Of a stretch of DNA of 64,000 bases, positions 52,784-62,141 are shown one piece after another. Each line of letters begins with the position of its first letter. The first letter of the stretch is position 1. The notes beneath the pieces are model-generated. The model made no database searches, was not told where the DNA came from, and was given only the letters and a program-made list of their open reading frames with translations. The translations under genes and the position numbers were made by a program. Source of the DNA: Peptococcus simiae (lineage in GTDB: Bacteria > Bacillota > Peptococcia > Peptococcales > Peptococcaceae); assembly GCF_046097595.1 (NCBI RefSeq), contig NZ_JBJUVG010000002.1:124001-188000 (forward strand). Reading direction: 5' to 3'.

Positions 52784-53176
52784 TTAATGACCGGATGGGC
52801 AATTTCCGCCACAGCCGCTGGCGCTGGAACAACTGGAACAATCGCTTTCATTACCGTTTAAGGCGTTGGTAATGACCATATTAACAGATTCCAGAATCTG
52901 GTTTAATTCTTGGTTTGCGGACAGATATTCATTGATAATATCATTGTCGTTCATTTGTTTTTCCAGTTCTTGAAGGCGCTGTTTGGTCTCTTCCGGCAAG
53001 TCTTCGTAGTTTAAGCCTTTACTAATGGCGTCCGTCTGAATGCCTTGGTATTCCTCAACAATTTCACGGGCGTCCATATTAATCATGATACGGAGTTCCG
53101 TTTCTTTTACCCGACGAAGCTCCGGGCTTTCAGAAATGGCATCCGCTAGTTCTTTGGCTTTATCTAAAATACTCAA
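52784..53176 (-). CDS. YlbF/YmcA-family protein with cysteine-rich tail
   Basis: 130-aa all-helical protein of the YlbF family (RicA/RicF relatives). LDKAKELADAISESPELRRVKETE is the typical opening. The last 18 residues contain four cysteines at 113, 116, 122 and 126 in a Ser/Gly-rich setting, a likely metal or iron-sulfur site. In Bacillus the Ric complex binds [4Fe-4S] clusters and guides RNase Y, and ymcA lies beside miaB; here the gene also follows miaB by 14 bases. Whether this is RicA or RicF cannot be told. Confidence 0.83.
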   Translation of the reverse strand: MSILDKAKELADAISESPELRRVKETELRIMINMDAREIVEEYQGIQTDAISKGLNYEDLPEETKQRLQELEKQMNDNDIINEYLSANQELNQILESVNMVITNALNGNESDCSSCSSASGCGGNCPSGH

Positions 53177-53190
53177 TGTTATACCTCCGC

Positions 53191-54519
53191 TTACTTGACT
53201 CGTTTTCCTTTGAGGATCCAGGTTTGGGCACTCTCTACTTGAACGTCCGCCAGGGTGCCGATGGCCTCTTCATTGCCGGTAAATAGGACAATTTTTCCGG
53301 TATCGGTTTTACCACTAAGCACACGATCGTTACTTTTACTTACCCCGTCTACCAAGACTTTAACCGTTTTCCCGAGATAGGCTTGATTTTTCTTCAAGGA
53401 CCATTTAGCGAGCAGGTCGTTGAGACGGGCCAGGCGGTCCTTCTTTTCTTCCAGGGGAATTTGGTTGGTCATCTTTTCGGCAGGGGTCCCGGCCCGGGGG
53501 GAGTAGGCAAAGGCAAAGGCATTGTCAAAGCCAACCCTTTCGACTAAATCCAGGGTTTCCTGGAAGTCCTCCTCTGTTTCGCCCGGAAAGCCCACGATGA
53601 TATCCGTTGTCAGCGCTGCTTCAGGCATGGCCTTGCGGATGGCTTCGACTAGGGCCAGGTAGTGATCCTTGGTATACCGGCGATTCATCCGCTGGAGTAT
53701 CCGGCTGCTGCCGGCTTGAACCGGCAGGTGGATATAGTGGCAAATATGCCGGCTATCGGCAATGACATCAATCAATTCCTGGCTCAAGTCCTTCGGGTGG
53801 GAGGTCATAAAGCGGATCCGCTCTAAGCCTTCAATTTGGTCGGCGGCCCGTAAAAGGCCGGGAAAATGGGCCTCCGGATCATCCAAGTCATTCCCATAGG
53901 AGTTAACATTCTGGCCTAAGAAGGTAATTTCCTTGACCCCATCTGCCACGAGAGCTCGGACCTCATTTAAGATATCCACCATGTCCCGGCTCCGTTCCTT
54001 GCCGCGCACATAGGGGACTATGCAGTAGGTGCAGTAATTATTACAGCCATAGGTGATATTGACAAAGGCCTTGAAGGGGTACTCCCGCATGGTTGGTAGG
54101 GCTTCTTCAATCAGTAGCTCTTCAGTCGGAATGTCACAAATGGTCTCATTGGTTTCCCGAATCCGGTCAATGTATTCAGCTATTCGATGAAAATTATGGG
54201 TCCCGATAATGAGTTTGACGTGGGGACAGGCCTTGCGAATTTTAGGAACAATATCTTCCTGCTGAACCATACAGCCACACACAGCCACGACCTTATTCGG
54301 ATCGGCTTCAATTTGCCCCCGGAGTTCACCTAAGAGGCTTAAGACCTTGTGCTCTGCCTTCTCCCGGATGCAGCAGGTATTGATGATAATCACGTCGGCC
54401 TCATCCCGTTGGTCTGTCGGGGTATAGCCTTGGTCGGCTAAAAGGCCCGCCATAATTTCAGAGTCATGCTCATTCATCTGGCAGCCATAAGTTTGAAAGT
54501 AAAAAGATCCCTTACTCAT
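53191..54519 (-). CDS. miaB: tRNA-2-methylthio-N6-dimethylallyladenosine synthase MiaB
   Basis: 442-aa radical SAM methylthiotransferase converting i6A37 to ms2i6A37. YGCQMNEHDSE with two further N-terminal cysteines binds the auxiliary cluster, CNNYCTYC (about 155) binds the SAM cluster, and a TRAM domain ends the protein. Its substrate is made by MiaA at 12035-12961. The start overlaps the hemL stop by one base (TAATG). Confidence 0.97.
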   Translation of the reverse strand: MSKGSFYFQTYGCQMNEHDSEIMAGLLADQGYTPTDQRDEADVIIINTCCIREKAEHKVLSLLGELRGQIEADPNKVVAVCGCMVQQEDIVPKIRKACPHVKLIIGTHNFHRIAEYIDRIRETNETICDIPTEELLIEEALPTMREYPFKAFVNITYGCNNYCTYCIVPYVRGKERSRDMVDILNEVRALVADGVKEITFLGQNVNSYGNDLDDPEAHFPGLLRAADQIEGLERIRFMTSHPKDLSQELIDVIADSRHICHYIHLPVQAGSSRILQRMNRRYTKDHYLALVEAIRKAMPEAALTTDIIVGFPGETEEDFQETLDLVERVGFDNAFAFAYSPRAGTPAEKMTNQIPLEEKKDRLARLNDLLAKWSLKKNQAYLGKTVKVLVDGVSKSNDRVLSGKTDTGKIVLFTGNEEAIGTLADVQVESAQTWILKGKRVK

Positions 54520-55823
54520 TATTGACCGGCCTCAGCAACGGCCTTAAAGGCGTGATCGGCTGCTTTCAGCGTGGCTTCGATGTCGCTATCCTGGTGGGCT
54601 GTCGAGATAAACCAGCATTCAAACTGGGAGGGCGGCAAATGGATGCCTTCTGCTAAAAGGCTTTCAAAGAAAATCCGGTAGGCTTCTGTTGAGGAGGTTT
54701 GGGCATCTGCGTAGGAATGAACCGGTTGGTCGGTGAAAAAGACCGTCAGTAGGGAACCCAGATGGTTAATGGAGACAGGCACACCGTGCTTTTGAGCGGC
54801 TTCTTCCAAGCCCTCTTTTAATTGCTTTCCCTTTTCTTCCAGCTGGGTGTAGGGGTCTCTTTTTTGTAATTCGCAAAGGGTGGTGTAGCCGGCTGTCATG
54901 GCCAGGGGGTTCCCGGACAGGGTTCCGGCCTGGTAGACTTCGCCAAATGGCGCCAGGTGGTCCATGACTTCAGCCTTGCCGCCAAAGGCACCGACAGGCA
55001 GGCCGCCGCCAATAATCTTCCCTAAGCAGGTCAGGTCAGGCATAATATTAAAGCGTTTTTGGGCCCCGCCTAAAGAGGCTCTGAAGCCGGAGATGACTTC
55101 GTCAAAAATAAGCAGGGTGCCATTGGCTTCCGTTAAGGTGCGCAGGTCTTCTAAGAAGCCCTGGTCAGGTAAAATAAGGCCCATGTTCCCCGGGATAGGC
55201 TCAATAATAACTGCGGCAATTTGGTCCTTATAGGCTTCAAAGAGCTGCTTAAAGCTAGCAATATCATTATAGGTAGCCGTTAGGGTCTCCTTGGCGATAT
55301 TTTCCGGCACACCCGGGCTAGAAGGGACCCCAAAGGTCATGGCCCCAGACCCGGCCTGGATCAGGAGGTGGTCGGCATGACCATGGTAGCAGCCCCCGCA
55401 CTTAACGATTTTTTCCCGTCCGGTATAGCCCCGAGCCAGGCGTAAGGCGCTCATGGTCGCCTCGGTTCCGGAGGAGACCATCCGGACTTTCTCGATGGAG
55501 GGGATGAGTTCGATGATTTTAGCTGCCATGGTGGTTTCGATTTCAGTCGGCATGCCAAAGGTGGTCCCGTTTTGAACCGCTGATAAGACAGCCTCTTGAA
55601 CAGCCTTATCATTGTGCCCGAAAATAAGGGGACCCCAGGAGCAGATATAATCGATTAGCTCATTGCCGTCGATATCGGTCACATGGGCCCCTTGACCACT
55701 TTGGATAAAAACCGGATGGTTGCCTACGGCTTTAAAGGCGCGGACGGGACTATTGACCCCACCTGGGATGACTTTTTTTGCCTCTTCATAGGCGGCTTGT
55801 GATTTTTTGAAACTGAGACTCAT
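54519..55823 (-). CDS. hemL: Glutamate-1-semialdehyde 2,1-aminomutase
   Basis: 434-aa PLP enzyme making 5-aminolevulinate from glutamate 1-semialdehyde. GGVNSPVRAF, SSGTEATMSALRLARG, FDEVISGFR and the PLP lysine in LGKIIGGGLPVGAFGG are all intact. It is the last hem gene in transcript order but catalyses the second step of the C5 pathway after HemA. It overlaps hemB by 4 bases. Confidence 0.98.
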   Translation of the reverse strand: MSLSFKKSQAAYEEAKKVIPGGVNSPVRAFKAVGNHPVFIQSGQGAHVTDIDGNELIDYICSWGPLIFGHNDKAVQEAVLSAVQNGTTFGMPTEIETTMAAKIIELIPSIEKVRMVSSGTEATMSALRLARGYTGREKIVKCGGCYHGHADHLLIQAGSGAMTFGVPSSPGVPENIAKETLTATYNDIASFKQLFEAYKDQIAAVIIEPIPGNMGLILPDQGFLEDLRTLTEANGTLLIFDEVISGFRASLGGAQKRFNIMPDLTCLGKIIGGGLPVGAFGGKAEVMDHLAPFGEVYQAGTLSGNPLAMTAGYTTLCELQKRDPYTQLEEKGKQLKEGLEEAAQKHGVPVSINHLGSLLTVFFTDQPVHSYADAQTSSTEAYRIFFESLLAEGIHLPPSQFECWFISTAHQDSDIEATLKAADHAFKAVAEAGQ

Positions 55824-56806
55824 TGTTGCCCCTCCTTAAGCCAAGTGGCTACATCAATTGCATGATAGGTGATGATAATATCGGCTCCAGCCCGTTTAAA
55901 GGCCTTCATCATTTCCATAACGACCTTTTTCTCATCGATCCACCCCTGCTGGGCGGCCGCTTTAACCATGGCATACTCGCCGCTCACATTGTAAGTGACA
56001 ATCGGCTGTAAGAAATTTTCAGCTGCCTGGTTGACCAGGTCCAAGTAGGCCAGGGCCGGCTTGATAATGATAAAATCCGTTCCCTCATCTACATCGAGGG
56101 CGATTTCCTGTAAGGCCTGGCGGGTGCCTGAAGCGGGGTCCATTTGGTAACTCTTGCGGTCACCGAATTGGGGAGCAGAGTCTGCTGCATCTCTAAAGGG
56201 GCCGTAAAAGGCTGAGGCAAACTTAGCACAGTGGGCCATAATGGATACATGCTCGAAGCCGGCGTCATCCAGAGCCTGGCGGATAACGCCAACCCGGCCA
56301 TCCATCATATCTGAAGGCGATAGAATATCTGCCCCGGCCCGGGCATGACTGACGGCGGTTTTAGCCAGTAAATCAAGGGTAACATCATTTTGCACTTGGC
56401 CTTCAGCGGTAATCATCCCACAGTGGCCATGGCTGGTATATTCACACAGGCAGACGTCTGTGCTGATAATGAGGTCCGGATAGGCTGCCCGGATTTTTCG
56501 GATGGCCTCCTGGACAATCCCGTCTTCAGCATAGGCCTGGCTCCCCTGGGGGTCTTTTTCAGCCGGCAGGCCAAAAAGCATAATGGCTTCGACACCGGCC
56601 TTGACGCAGCGGTCAACCTCGCTAAGGACATGGTCCAGGGGGAACTGGTAAACGCCTGGCATAGAGCTTACTTCCTGGGGTTGGTCGGCCAGTTCGGTCA
56701 CGAAAATCGGATAAATCATATCTTCAGGGTGAATGTACACATTTTGTACCATACGACGAATGGCGGGGGTCCGACGCAGTCGCCGCATGCGATGAGTCAA
56801 TTTCAT
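55820..56806 (-). CDS. hemB: Porphobilinogen synthase (delta-aminolevulinate dehydratase)
   Basis: 328-aa enzyme condensing two 5-aminolevulinates. The zinc-type metal site DVCLCEYTSHGHCG is present, and both active-site lysines are found in MAHCAKFASAFYGPFR and TDFIIIKPALAYLD. RMRRLRRTPAIRRMVQ at the start is typical. It lies 15 bases after the cobA-hemD fusion. Confidence 0.98.
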   Translation of the reverse strand: MKLTHRMRRLRRTPAIRRMVQNVYIHPEDMIYPIFVTELADQPQEVSSMPGVYQFPLDHVLSEVDRCVKAGVEAIMLFGLPAEKDPQGSQAYAEDGIVQEAIRKIRAAYPDLIISTDVCLCEYTSHGHCGMITAEGQVQNDVTLDLLAKTAVSHARAGADILSPSDMMDGRVGVIRQALDDAGFEHVSIMAHCAKFASAFYGPFRDAADSAPQFGDRKSYQMDPASGTRQALQEIALDVDEGTDFIIIKPALAYLDLVNQAAENFLQPIVTYNVSGEYAMVKAAAQQGWIDEKKVVMEMMKAFKRAGADIIITYHAIDVATWLKEGQQ

Positions 56807-56821
56807 GGAGCTTACTCCTTT

Positions 56822-58327
56822 TTATAAAGTCTTTAAGGCATTTACAACGCCATCTATCGTATACACTTCTGCCTCTACATCAGGCTTCAGGTCATATTTG
56901 GCTAAGGTACTGGTCGTGATCGGCCCAATAGAGACTAATTTAAGGGATTCAAGCAGGTCTAAGCGGTTGCCTAGGAGCTTCATAAAGTTGTGGACCGTTG
57001 ACGAGCTGGTAAAGGTCACCGCACTGATGCACCGGTCTTCCAGGAGGCTCGTGAGGCCGCCTTCCGGTAGATCTGCTTCAACGGTTTCATAGGTCACCAC
57101 GTCATGGACGGTAGCGCCCATTTTTTCCAGTTCATCGATAAGGACTTGCCGGCCCAGGCTGGACCGGGGAATCAGTACTTCATCGCCGCTGGCAATCCGG
57201 CCTTGTAAGGCTTCGGCAATGGCTTCAGCCCGGAAGACTTCCGGCACCACTTCTACCCGCAGGCCCTTGTCCAAGAGGGCCTGGGCAGTCTTGGTCCCAA
57301 TGGCACAGAGCTTGGCATTGGCTAGAGCCCGGACGTCTTTCCCACAGGCCAGAAGGTTCTCAAAAAAGTAGCGGACGCCATTGGTGGAGGTGAAAATAAC
57401 CCACTGGTAGCGGGCCAGGTCTTCTATGGCTGCCAACAGAGGCGCCTCATCCTTGGGCTTTTGGACATGAATCATTGGGGCTTCAACGGCCTCGCCGCCC
57501 AGGGCTTCAATTTGTTCAGATAAGGCACTTGCCTGCTCTCTGGCCCGGGTCACTAGAATCCGCTGGCCGAAGAGAGGCTTTTGCTCAAACCAGGCCAGGG
57601 TATCTCGCATCTTCACCACTTCGCCAATGATAATGATGGCCGGTGAGGTAAAGCCAGCTTTTTCAACGATATCGACAATGGTATCTAGGCTACCGGTAAC
57701 GGTCGCCTGTTCCGGTCTGGTCCCCCAGCGAGTCAAGGCCACCGGGGTTTCCGGCGCCTTGCCGTACCGCATCAGCTGTTGGACAATCCCCTGGAGACGA
57801 CCGACCCCCATGAGGAAAATCAAAGTGCCAGGGTCTTCCCCTAGACGCTGCCAATTGATTTGGCTGTCATCCTTGGTAGGATCTTCATGGCCGGTGATGA
57901 CTGTAAAGGTAGAGGTCAGATGGCGGTGGGTAACCGGAATCCCGGCATAGGCCGGGACAGCAATGGCAGAGGTAATCCCCGGTACCACTTCAAAGGGATA
58001 GCCGGCCTCGTGAAGGGCCTCGCCCTCTTCCCCACCTCGACCAAAAACAAAGGGGTCCCCACCCTTCAAGCGGGTGACGACTTTATGCTTGCCGGCTAAG
58101 TCGACCAGGAGGGCATTGATTTCTTCCTGCTTTAAGGTGTGATGGTCAGGGGTCTTACCACAATAAATCATTTCACAGCCCGGTTTGGCAAAGCTTAATA
58201 AGCGCGGGTTCGCCAGACGGTCATAAACAATGACATCCGCCTCTTGAATGGCTTTCAGCCCCTTCAGGGTCAATAAGCCGACATCACCGGGGCCGGCACC
58301 AACTAGGTATACAATTCCTTTATTCAT
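56822..58327 (-). CDS. cobA-hemD: Uroporphyrinogen-III C-methyltransferase/uroporphyrinogen-III synthase fusion
   Basis: 501-aa two-domain protein. Residues 1-250 are a SAM uroporphyrinogen III methyltransferase: VYLVGAGPGDVGLLTLKGL, VTRLKGGDPFVFGRGGEE, and HEDPTKD. Residues about 260-501 are HemD-like, closing hydroxymethylbilane to uroporphyrinogen III, with ARTL-type TSTNGVRYF and TFTSSSTVHNF. Fusion lets the product go straight to precorrin-2. This arrangement is common in Clostridia making siroheme or cobalamin. Confidence 0.96.
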   Translation of the reverse strand: MNKGIVYLVGAGPGDVGLLTLKGLKAIQEADVIVYDRLANPRLLSFAKPGCEMIYCGKTPDHHTLKQEEINALLVDLAGKHKVVTRLKGGDPFVFGRGGEEGEALHEAGYPFEVVPGITSAIAVPAYAGIPVTHRHLTSTFTVITGHEDPTKDDSQINWQRLGEDPGTLIFLMGVGRLQGIVQQLMRYGKAPETPVALTRWGTRPEQATVTGSLDTIVDIVEKAGFTSPAIIIIGEVVKMRDTLAWFEQKPLFGQRILVTRAREQASALSEQIEALGGEAVEAPMIHVQKPKDEAPLLAAIEDLARYQWVIFTSTNGVRYFFENLLACGKDVRALANAKLCAIGTKTAQALLDKGLRVEVVPEVFRAEAIAEALQGRIASGDEVLIPRSSLGRQVLIDELEKMGATVHDVVTYETVEADLPEGGLTSLLEDRCISAVTFTSSSTVHNFMKLLGNRLDLLESLKLVSIGPITTSTLAKYDLKPDVEAEVYTIDGVVNALKTL

Positions 58328-58335
58328 AATCGCTC

Positions 58336-59271
58336 CTATCCTTTGCGAATATCATTCAAAATGGCTTGTCCAGACCCGGCCAACATGTCTTCAGCCAGGG
58401 CTTGCCCAAGGGTTTCCGCTTCAGCCACTGCGCCCTGTTTTTCTTTGATGATGGCCTCTGAACCATCTACCCGGCCTAAAAAGCCTCGTAAGGAGAGGCC
58501 CTCCCCTTCAATGCTGGCTAAGGCCCCTATGGGCACTTGGCAGCCCCCTTCAAGGCGCCGCATAAAGGCCCGTTCTGCTGCAGAGCAGGTTTGGGCCTCC
58601 TTATCATTGATCTGGGCCAGCATTTCCAGCATCAGCTCATCATCTAAGCGGGACTCAACAACGACAATCCCCTGGCCGACAGCTGGGATGAAGTGGTCAA
58701 GGGGCAGGTAGTCAGAGATATAGTCCTCCATGGCCATCCGGTGCAGGCCGGCGCCAGCGAGAATCGCAGCGTCAAAGGGCCCTTCCTCAAACTTCCGAAC
58801 CCGGGTTTGGACATTGCCGCGCAGGTCTCTAACGTCTAGGTCCGGGCGTTTGGATAAAAGCTGGGCCTTACGTCTTAAACTGCTGGTCCCGACAATGGCT
58901 TTCGCCGGCAGGTCTTCGACCCGCTTGACATTATTCTTAGCCAAGAGGGCATCTCTTGGGTCCTCTCTTTTCAGCATAGCGGTCAGGCCCAGCCCATCCG
59001 GTAAAACAGAAGGCATATCCTTTAAGCTGTGAACAGCAAAGTCAATGGCCCCGGAATGCATGGCTTCTTCTAAGTCCCGGGTAAAGAGCCCCTTGTCACC
59101 AATAGCCGATAGGGCCTGGTCTAGGATCCGGTCCCCCTTGGTAGACATCTCCACCACTTCAAATTCAGTTTCCGGAAAATGGGCTTGTAAGGCTTCGATG
59201 ACATGGTGGGTTTGCCATAAGGCCAACTGACTGGACCGGGTACCCACCCGACATTTATTTTTAGCTATCAT
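58336..59271 (-). CDS. hemC: Hydroxymethylbilane synthase
   Basis: 311-aa porphobilinogen deaminase. VGTRSSQLALWQT opens the protein, HSLKDMPS contains active-site residues, and GCQVPIGALA carries the cysteine that binds the dipyrromethane cofactor. GTSSLRRKAQL is also conserved. It lies 8 bases before the fusion gene and 10 after hemA. Confidence 0.98.
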   Translation of the reverse strand: MIAKNKCRVGTRSSQLALWQTHHVIEALQAHFPETEFEVVEMSTKGDRILDQALSAIGDKGLFTRDLEEAMHSGAIDFAVHSLKDMPSVLPDGLGLTAMLKREDPRDALLAKNNVKRVEDLPAKAIVGTSSLRRKAQLLSKRPDLDVRDLRGNVQTRVRKFEEGPFDAAILAGAGLHRMAMEDYISDYLPLDHFIPAVGQGIVVVESRLDDELMLEMLAQINDKEAQTCSAAERAFMRRLEGGCQVPIGALASIEGEGLSLRGFLGRVDGSEAIIKEKQGAVAEAETLGQALAEDMLAGSGQAILNDIRKG

Positions 59272-59281
59272 ACGCTTCCCC

Positions 59282-60550
59282 CTACGATTTCAAATCCCAA
59301 AGGTCATTAATGGCTTGAATGTAACAGTCTATTTCATCAATCCGCCGACCGGCCAACCGCTTCATATTGGTCATGGGCGTATGTAGCCACTGGTTGACAA
59401 TCCCATTGGCCATTTGCTCAATGATTTTTATTTCGCGGTCACTTGGATGGTTAATCCGGTTCAGGGCCTTGCGGATTTCTTTTTCCTTAATTTCTTCCAG
59501 CTGGTCCCGCATACGAACGATGGTCGGGATGACCCAGAGGGTATCTAACCAAAAAAGAAAGTCTTCCAGTTCTTCCTGTACAATGTCCCGAGCAGCAATG
59601 GCTTCCTTGGCCCGGTAAGCCTTATTGCGGTTGACCGCCGTCTGCAGGTCGTCGATATCATACAGGGTAACCGCCGGCAAATCACCGACTGCCGGGTCAA
59701 TATCCCGGGGCACTGCGATATCAATAACCAAGAGGGGGTCCTGTCTTCCCTCGATATGGGGAGCCAGGTCCTTTGCCTCGATGAAATATTTAGGCGATGC
59801 CGTAGAACTGATAATCAGGTCAGCTGTGGGTAAAAAGCTTTGCAGGTGGTCTAAGCGGACGGCCTGGCCGCCAATTTCTTCGGCCAGCCACTGGGCCCGT
59901 TCAAAAGTCCTGTTGGCCACCATAATACTTGAAATTCCATTGCTGACCAGGTGCCGGGAGGTCAGTTCACTGGTTTCACCAGCGCCAAGCACCAGAACCT
60001 TCTTCCCTTCTAAGGCCCCAAAAAAGGCCTTGGCCATTTCTACCGCTGCACTGGAAATGCTTACTGCCTGCCGGTCCACCTGGGTTTCTGTCCGGACCCG
60101 CTTGCCAACGGTTAAGGCATTCATAAAGAGCGTATTGATAATGCTATCGGAAAGGTGTTCCTGGAGGGCGATATCATAGGCATCTTGGACCTGTCCCTGG
60201 ATTTGACACTCACCAAGGACAAGGGAATCCAGGCCGGCAGATACAGTAAAGAGGTGCTTGACGGCCTCCTCATCCTGGAATATGTAAATGTACTGGCGAA
60301 GCTCCTCTATATTAAAACCACTTCTCTGAGCCACCAGGTCCATAATGTCCTGGATGGCTTGGTCAATATTGTCTGTATTACAATAAATTTCCGTCCTGTT
60401 ACAAGTGGATAAAATGGCGCACCCACTCAAGGACGGAATATCACGCACGACCGGGCTATACTTGATGATTTGCGGACGTGACAAAGAAACCCGTTCCCGC
60501 ACTTCTACCGGCGCACTTTTATGATTTAAGCCTATTACAATAATAGACAT
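59282..60550 (-). CDS. hemA: Glutamyl-tRNA reductase
   Basis: 422-aa NADPH enzyme making glutamate 1-semialdehyde from charged tRNA, the first C5-pathway step. The catalytic cysteine is in LSTCNRTEIY, the NADPH loop is LGAGETSEL, and a C-terminal dimerisation helix is present. GLNHKSAPVEVRERVS is the family start. It overlaps the upstream SirC-type gene by 16 bases. Confidence 0.98.
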   Translation of the reverse strand: MSIIVIGLNHKSAPVEVRERVSLSRPQIIKYSPVVRDIPSLSGCAILSTCNRTEIYCNTDNIDQAIQDIMDLVAQRSGFNIEELRQYIYIFQDEEAVKHLFTVSAGLDSLVLGECQIQGQVQDAYDIALQEHLSDSIINTLFMNALTVGKRVRTETQVDRQAVSISSAAVEMAKAFFGALEGKKVLVLGAGETSELTSRHLVSNGISSIMVANRTFERAQWLAEEIGGQAVRLDHLQSFLPTADLIISSTASPKYFIEAKDLAPHIEGRQDPLLVIDIAVPRDIDPAVGDLPAVTLYDIDDLQTAVNRNKAYRAKEAIAARDIVQEELEDFLFWLDTLWVIPTIVRMRDQLEEIKEKEIRKALNRINHPSDREIKIIEQMANGIVNQWLHTPMTNMKRLAGRRIDEIDCYIQAINDLWDLKS

Positions 60551-61164
60551 TCTATCACCTTTCTATACACATCTTCCTTTGGCGCTGTCTCCATGGCCTT
60601 GATTAAATCGAGAAGGGATAGGCGCCTTAAAATCTTTTCACGCTCTGTCTGGCCCTGAACCTTCTCTTTTACCCTATCGCGCACGGCACACCAGATATCC
60701 AGGGCCTCTAAAAAACGATCGTCAATCTGATCGTTTAAGTAGGCTTTTAAGGCCCGGGAATAACCGGGATTTTTACCGTTGGTGGCGATGGAAATCAGCA
60801 GGTCCTCTTTTTGTAGAAGGGCCGGCACAATAAAAGTGCTTTCCGACCGGCTATCCGCCACATTAACAGGAATGTGCCGGTCTCTGCAGGCAGCAGCAAT
60901 CTCTTCGTTAAGGGCACGGTCATTGGTTGCCACAAAAACGAGATCCCTGTTGGCCAGGTCCTCTATCGTAAAGGGTTGCCGTAGGCAGTGTAACCGCTCA
61001 TGCTCGATGCCTGCCAGGTCTGGTAAAAAATCCGGTGCAACAACAGTGACCTGGGCCCCGGTTTCCAGGAGGGTCTGCACCTTCCTGAGGGCCACCTTAC
61101 CCCCACCAACAATCAAGCAGTTCGCTCCGGCCAGGTCACAGTGGATAACGTAGTTAAAGGACAT
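60535..61164 (-). CDS. Precorrin-2 dehydrogenase / sirohydrochlorin ferrochelatase-like
   Basis: 209-aa protein of the CysG N-terminal/Met8p family. The Rossmann motif VGGGKVALRKVQTLLETGA binds NAD, VADSRSESTFIVPALL and ISIATNGKNPGYSRALK follow. It oxidises precorrin-2 to sirohydrochlorin, and some members insert iron. It lies between the prenyl synthase and hemA with overlaps on both sides, showing the pathway's branch to siroheme or cobalamin. Whether it also chelates iron is unclear. Confidence 0.92.
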   Translation of the reverse strand: MSFNYVIHCDLAGANCLIVGGGKVALRKVQTLLETGAQVTVVAPDFLPDLAGIEHERLHCLRQPFTIEDLANRDLVFVATNDRALNEEIAAACRDRHIPVNVADSRSESTFIVPALLQKEDLLISIATNGKNPGYSRALKAYLNDQIDDRFLEALDIWCAVRDRVKEKVQGQTEREKILRRLSLLDLIKAMETAPKEDVYRKVIECLLL

Positions 61165-62141
61165 TAGTAGGCCCTTTCATAAATAAAGTCGGCCCCGTCT
61201 CGCATCAAGTTCACGATGGGCTTGGTTTCCAGTTGATTTAAAACTTTTTTTGCCTCCGCGATATGATTTAAGATAATTTCTTCTGTTTCCTTGAAGGCAT
61301 TTTCCCGTTTAATCAAATCAACAATGAAGTTAATATCCGCTGCTCCGTTCGGAAACCGCTGGTTGATGAGGCTTTTTACCCGGTCTTTTTCCGGGAAGTC
61401 TTTATTTAAAAGTAAAATGGTAGGCAGGTTAATGAGGCCTGTTTCCAAGTCCTTGCCTGTCGGTTTGCCCACCTCAGCATCGCTATTTAGGAGGTCCAGG
61501 AGGTCATCTTTCATCTGGAAGGCCATACCCAGGTGGTAGCCATACTGGTAGAAGGCTTCCTCGTCCGCTTGGCCTGCATGGGCCATCACTGCCCCCATCT
61601 GACAGCAGATGGCAATAAGGAGGGCTGTCTTACGCTCGATCCGATAATTGTAGTCGGTAATGGTCTGCTCGGCATCAAACATAGAATGCAACTGGGCGAT
61701 TTCACCCTTGCACATTTCAACGGCCGTATCTGCAATTAAGTCTAGGATACGGTCAAAGTCCGGCACCTCAAAAATATGTCTAAGGGCCTTAATCAGGATG
61801 TAATCCCCGACATGAGCTGCGACATCATTGGTATAGCTGGCATGAATCGTTTGACGTCCCCGCCTTAAATCGGCATTGTCATTAATATCATCATGGATAA
61901 GGGATGACATATGTATTAATTCTAACATCGCAGCTACTTTGATTATGTTGTCGTCAAAACGATTGTAGTACTCTGAAGACATAAGCACAAAAGCCGGCCG
62001 CAGACGTTTACCGCCGGCAGCTAAGTTTCCTCTGGCCTGGACACTGATAAATTCCGGATCAGTTGATAAGAACGTCATAAGGTAGTCTTCTACCTTACGA
62101 AGTCTATTTTTCAAAAATTTATGTTGAAGGATATTCTTCAT
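61164..62141 (-). CDS. Polyprenyl (heptaprenyl-type) diphosphate synthase large subunit
   Basis: 325-aa trans-prenyltransferase. First Asp-rich motif LIHDDINDNADLRRG (about 83) and second QMKDDLLDLLNSD (about 213) are intact; GGKRLRPAFVLMS is the upstream substrate motif. It makes a long isoprenoid tail, likely for menaquinone, by chain length not readable here. It overlaps the upstream HepS-like gene by 4 bases, like hepS/hepT partners. Confidence 0.93.
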   Translation of the reverse strand: MKNILQHKFLKNRLRKVEDYLMTFLSTDPEFISVQARGNLAAGGKRLRPAFVLMSSEYYNRFDDNIIKVAAMLELIHMSSLIHDDINDNADLRRGRQTIHASYTNDVAAHVGDYILIKALRHIFEVPDFDRILDLIADTAVEMCKGEIAQLHSMFDAEQTITDYNYRIERKTALLIAICCQMGAVMAHAGQADEEAFYQYGYHLGMAFQMKDDLLDLLNSDAEVGKPTGKDLETGLINLPTILLLNKDFPEKDRVKSLINQRFPNGAADINFIVDLIKRENAFKETEEIILNHIAEAKKVLNQLETKPIVNLMRDGADFIYERAY

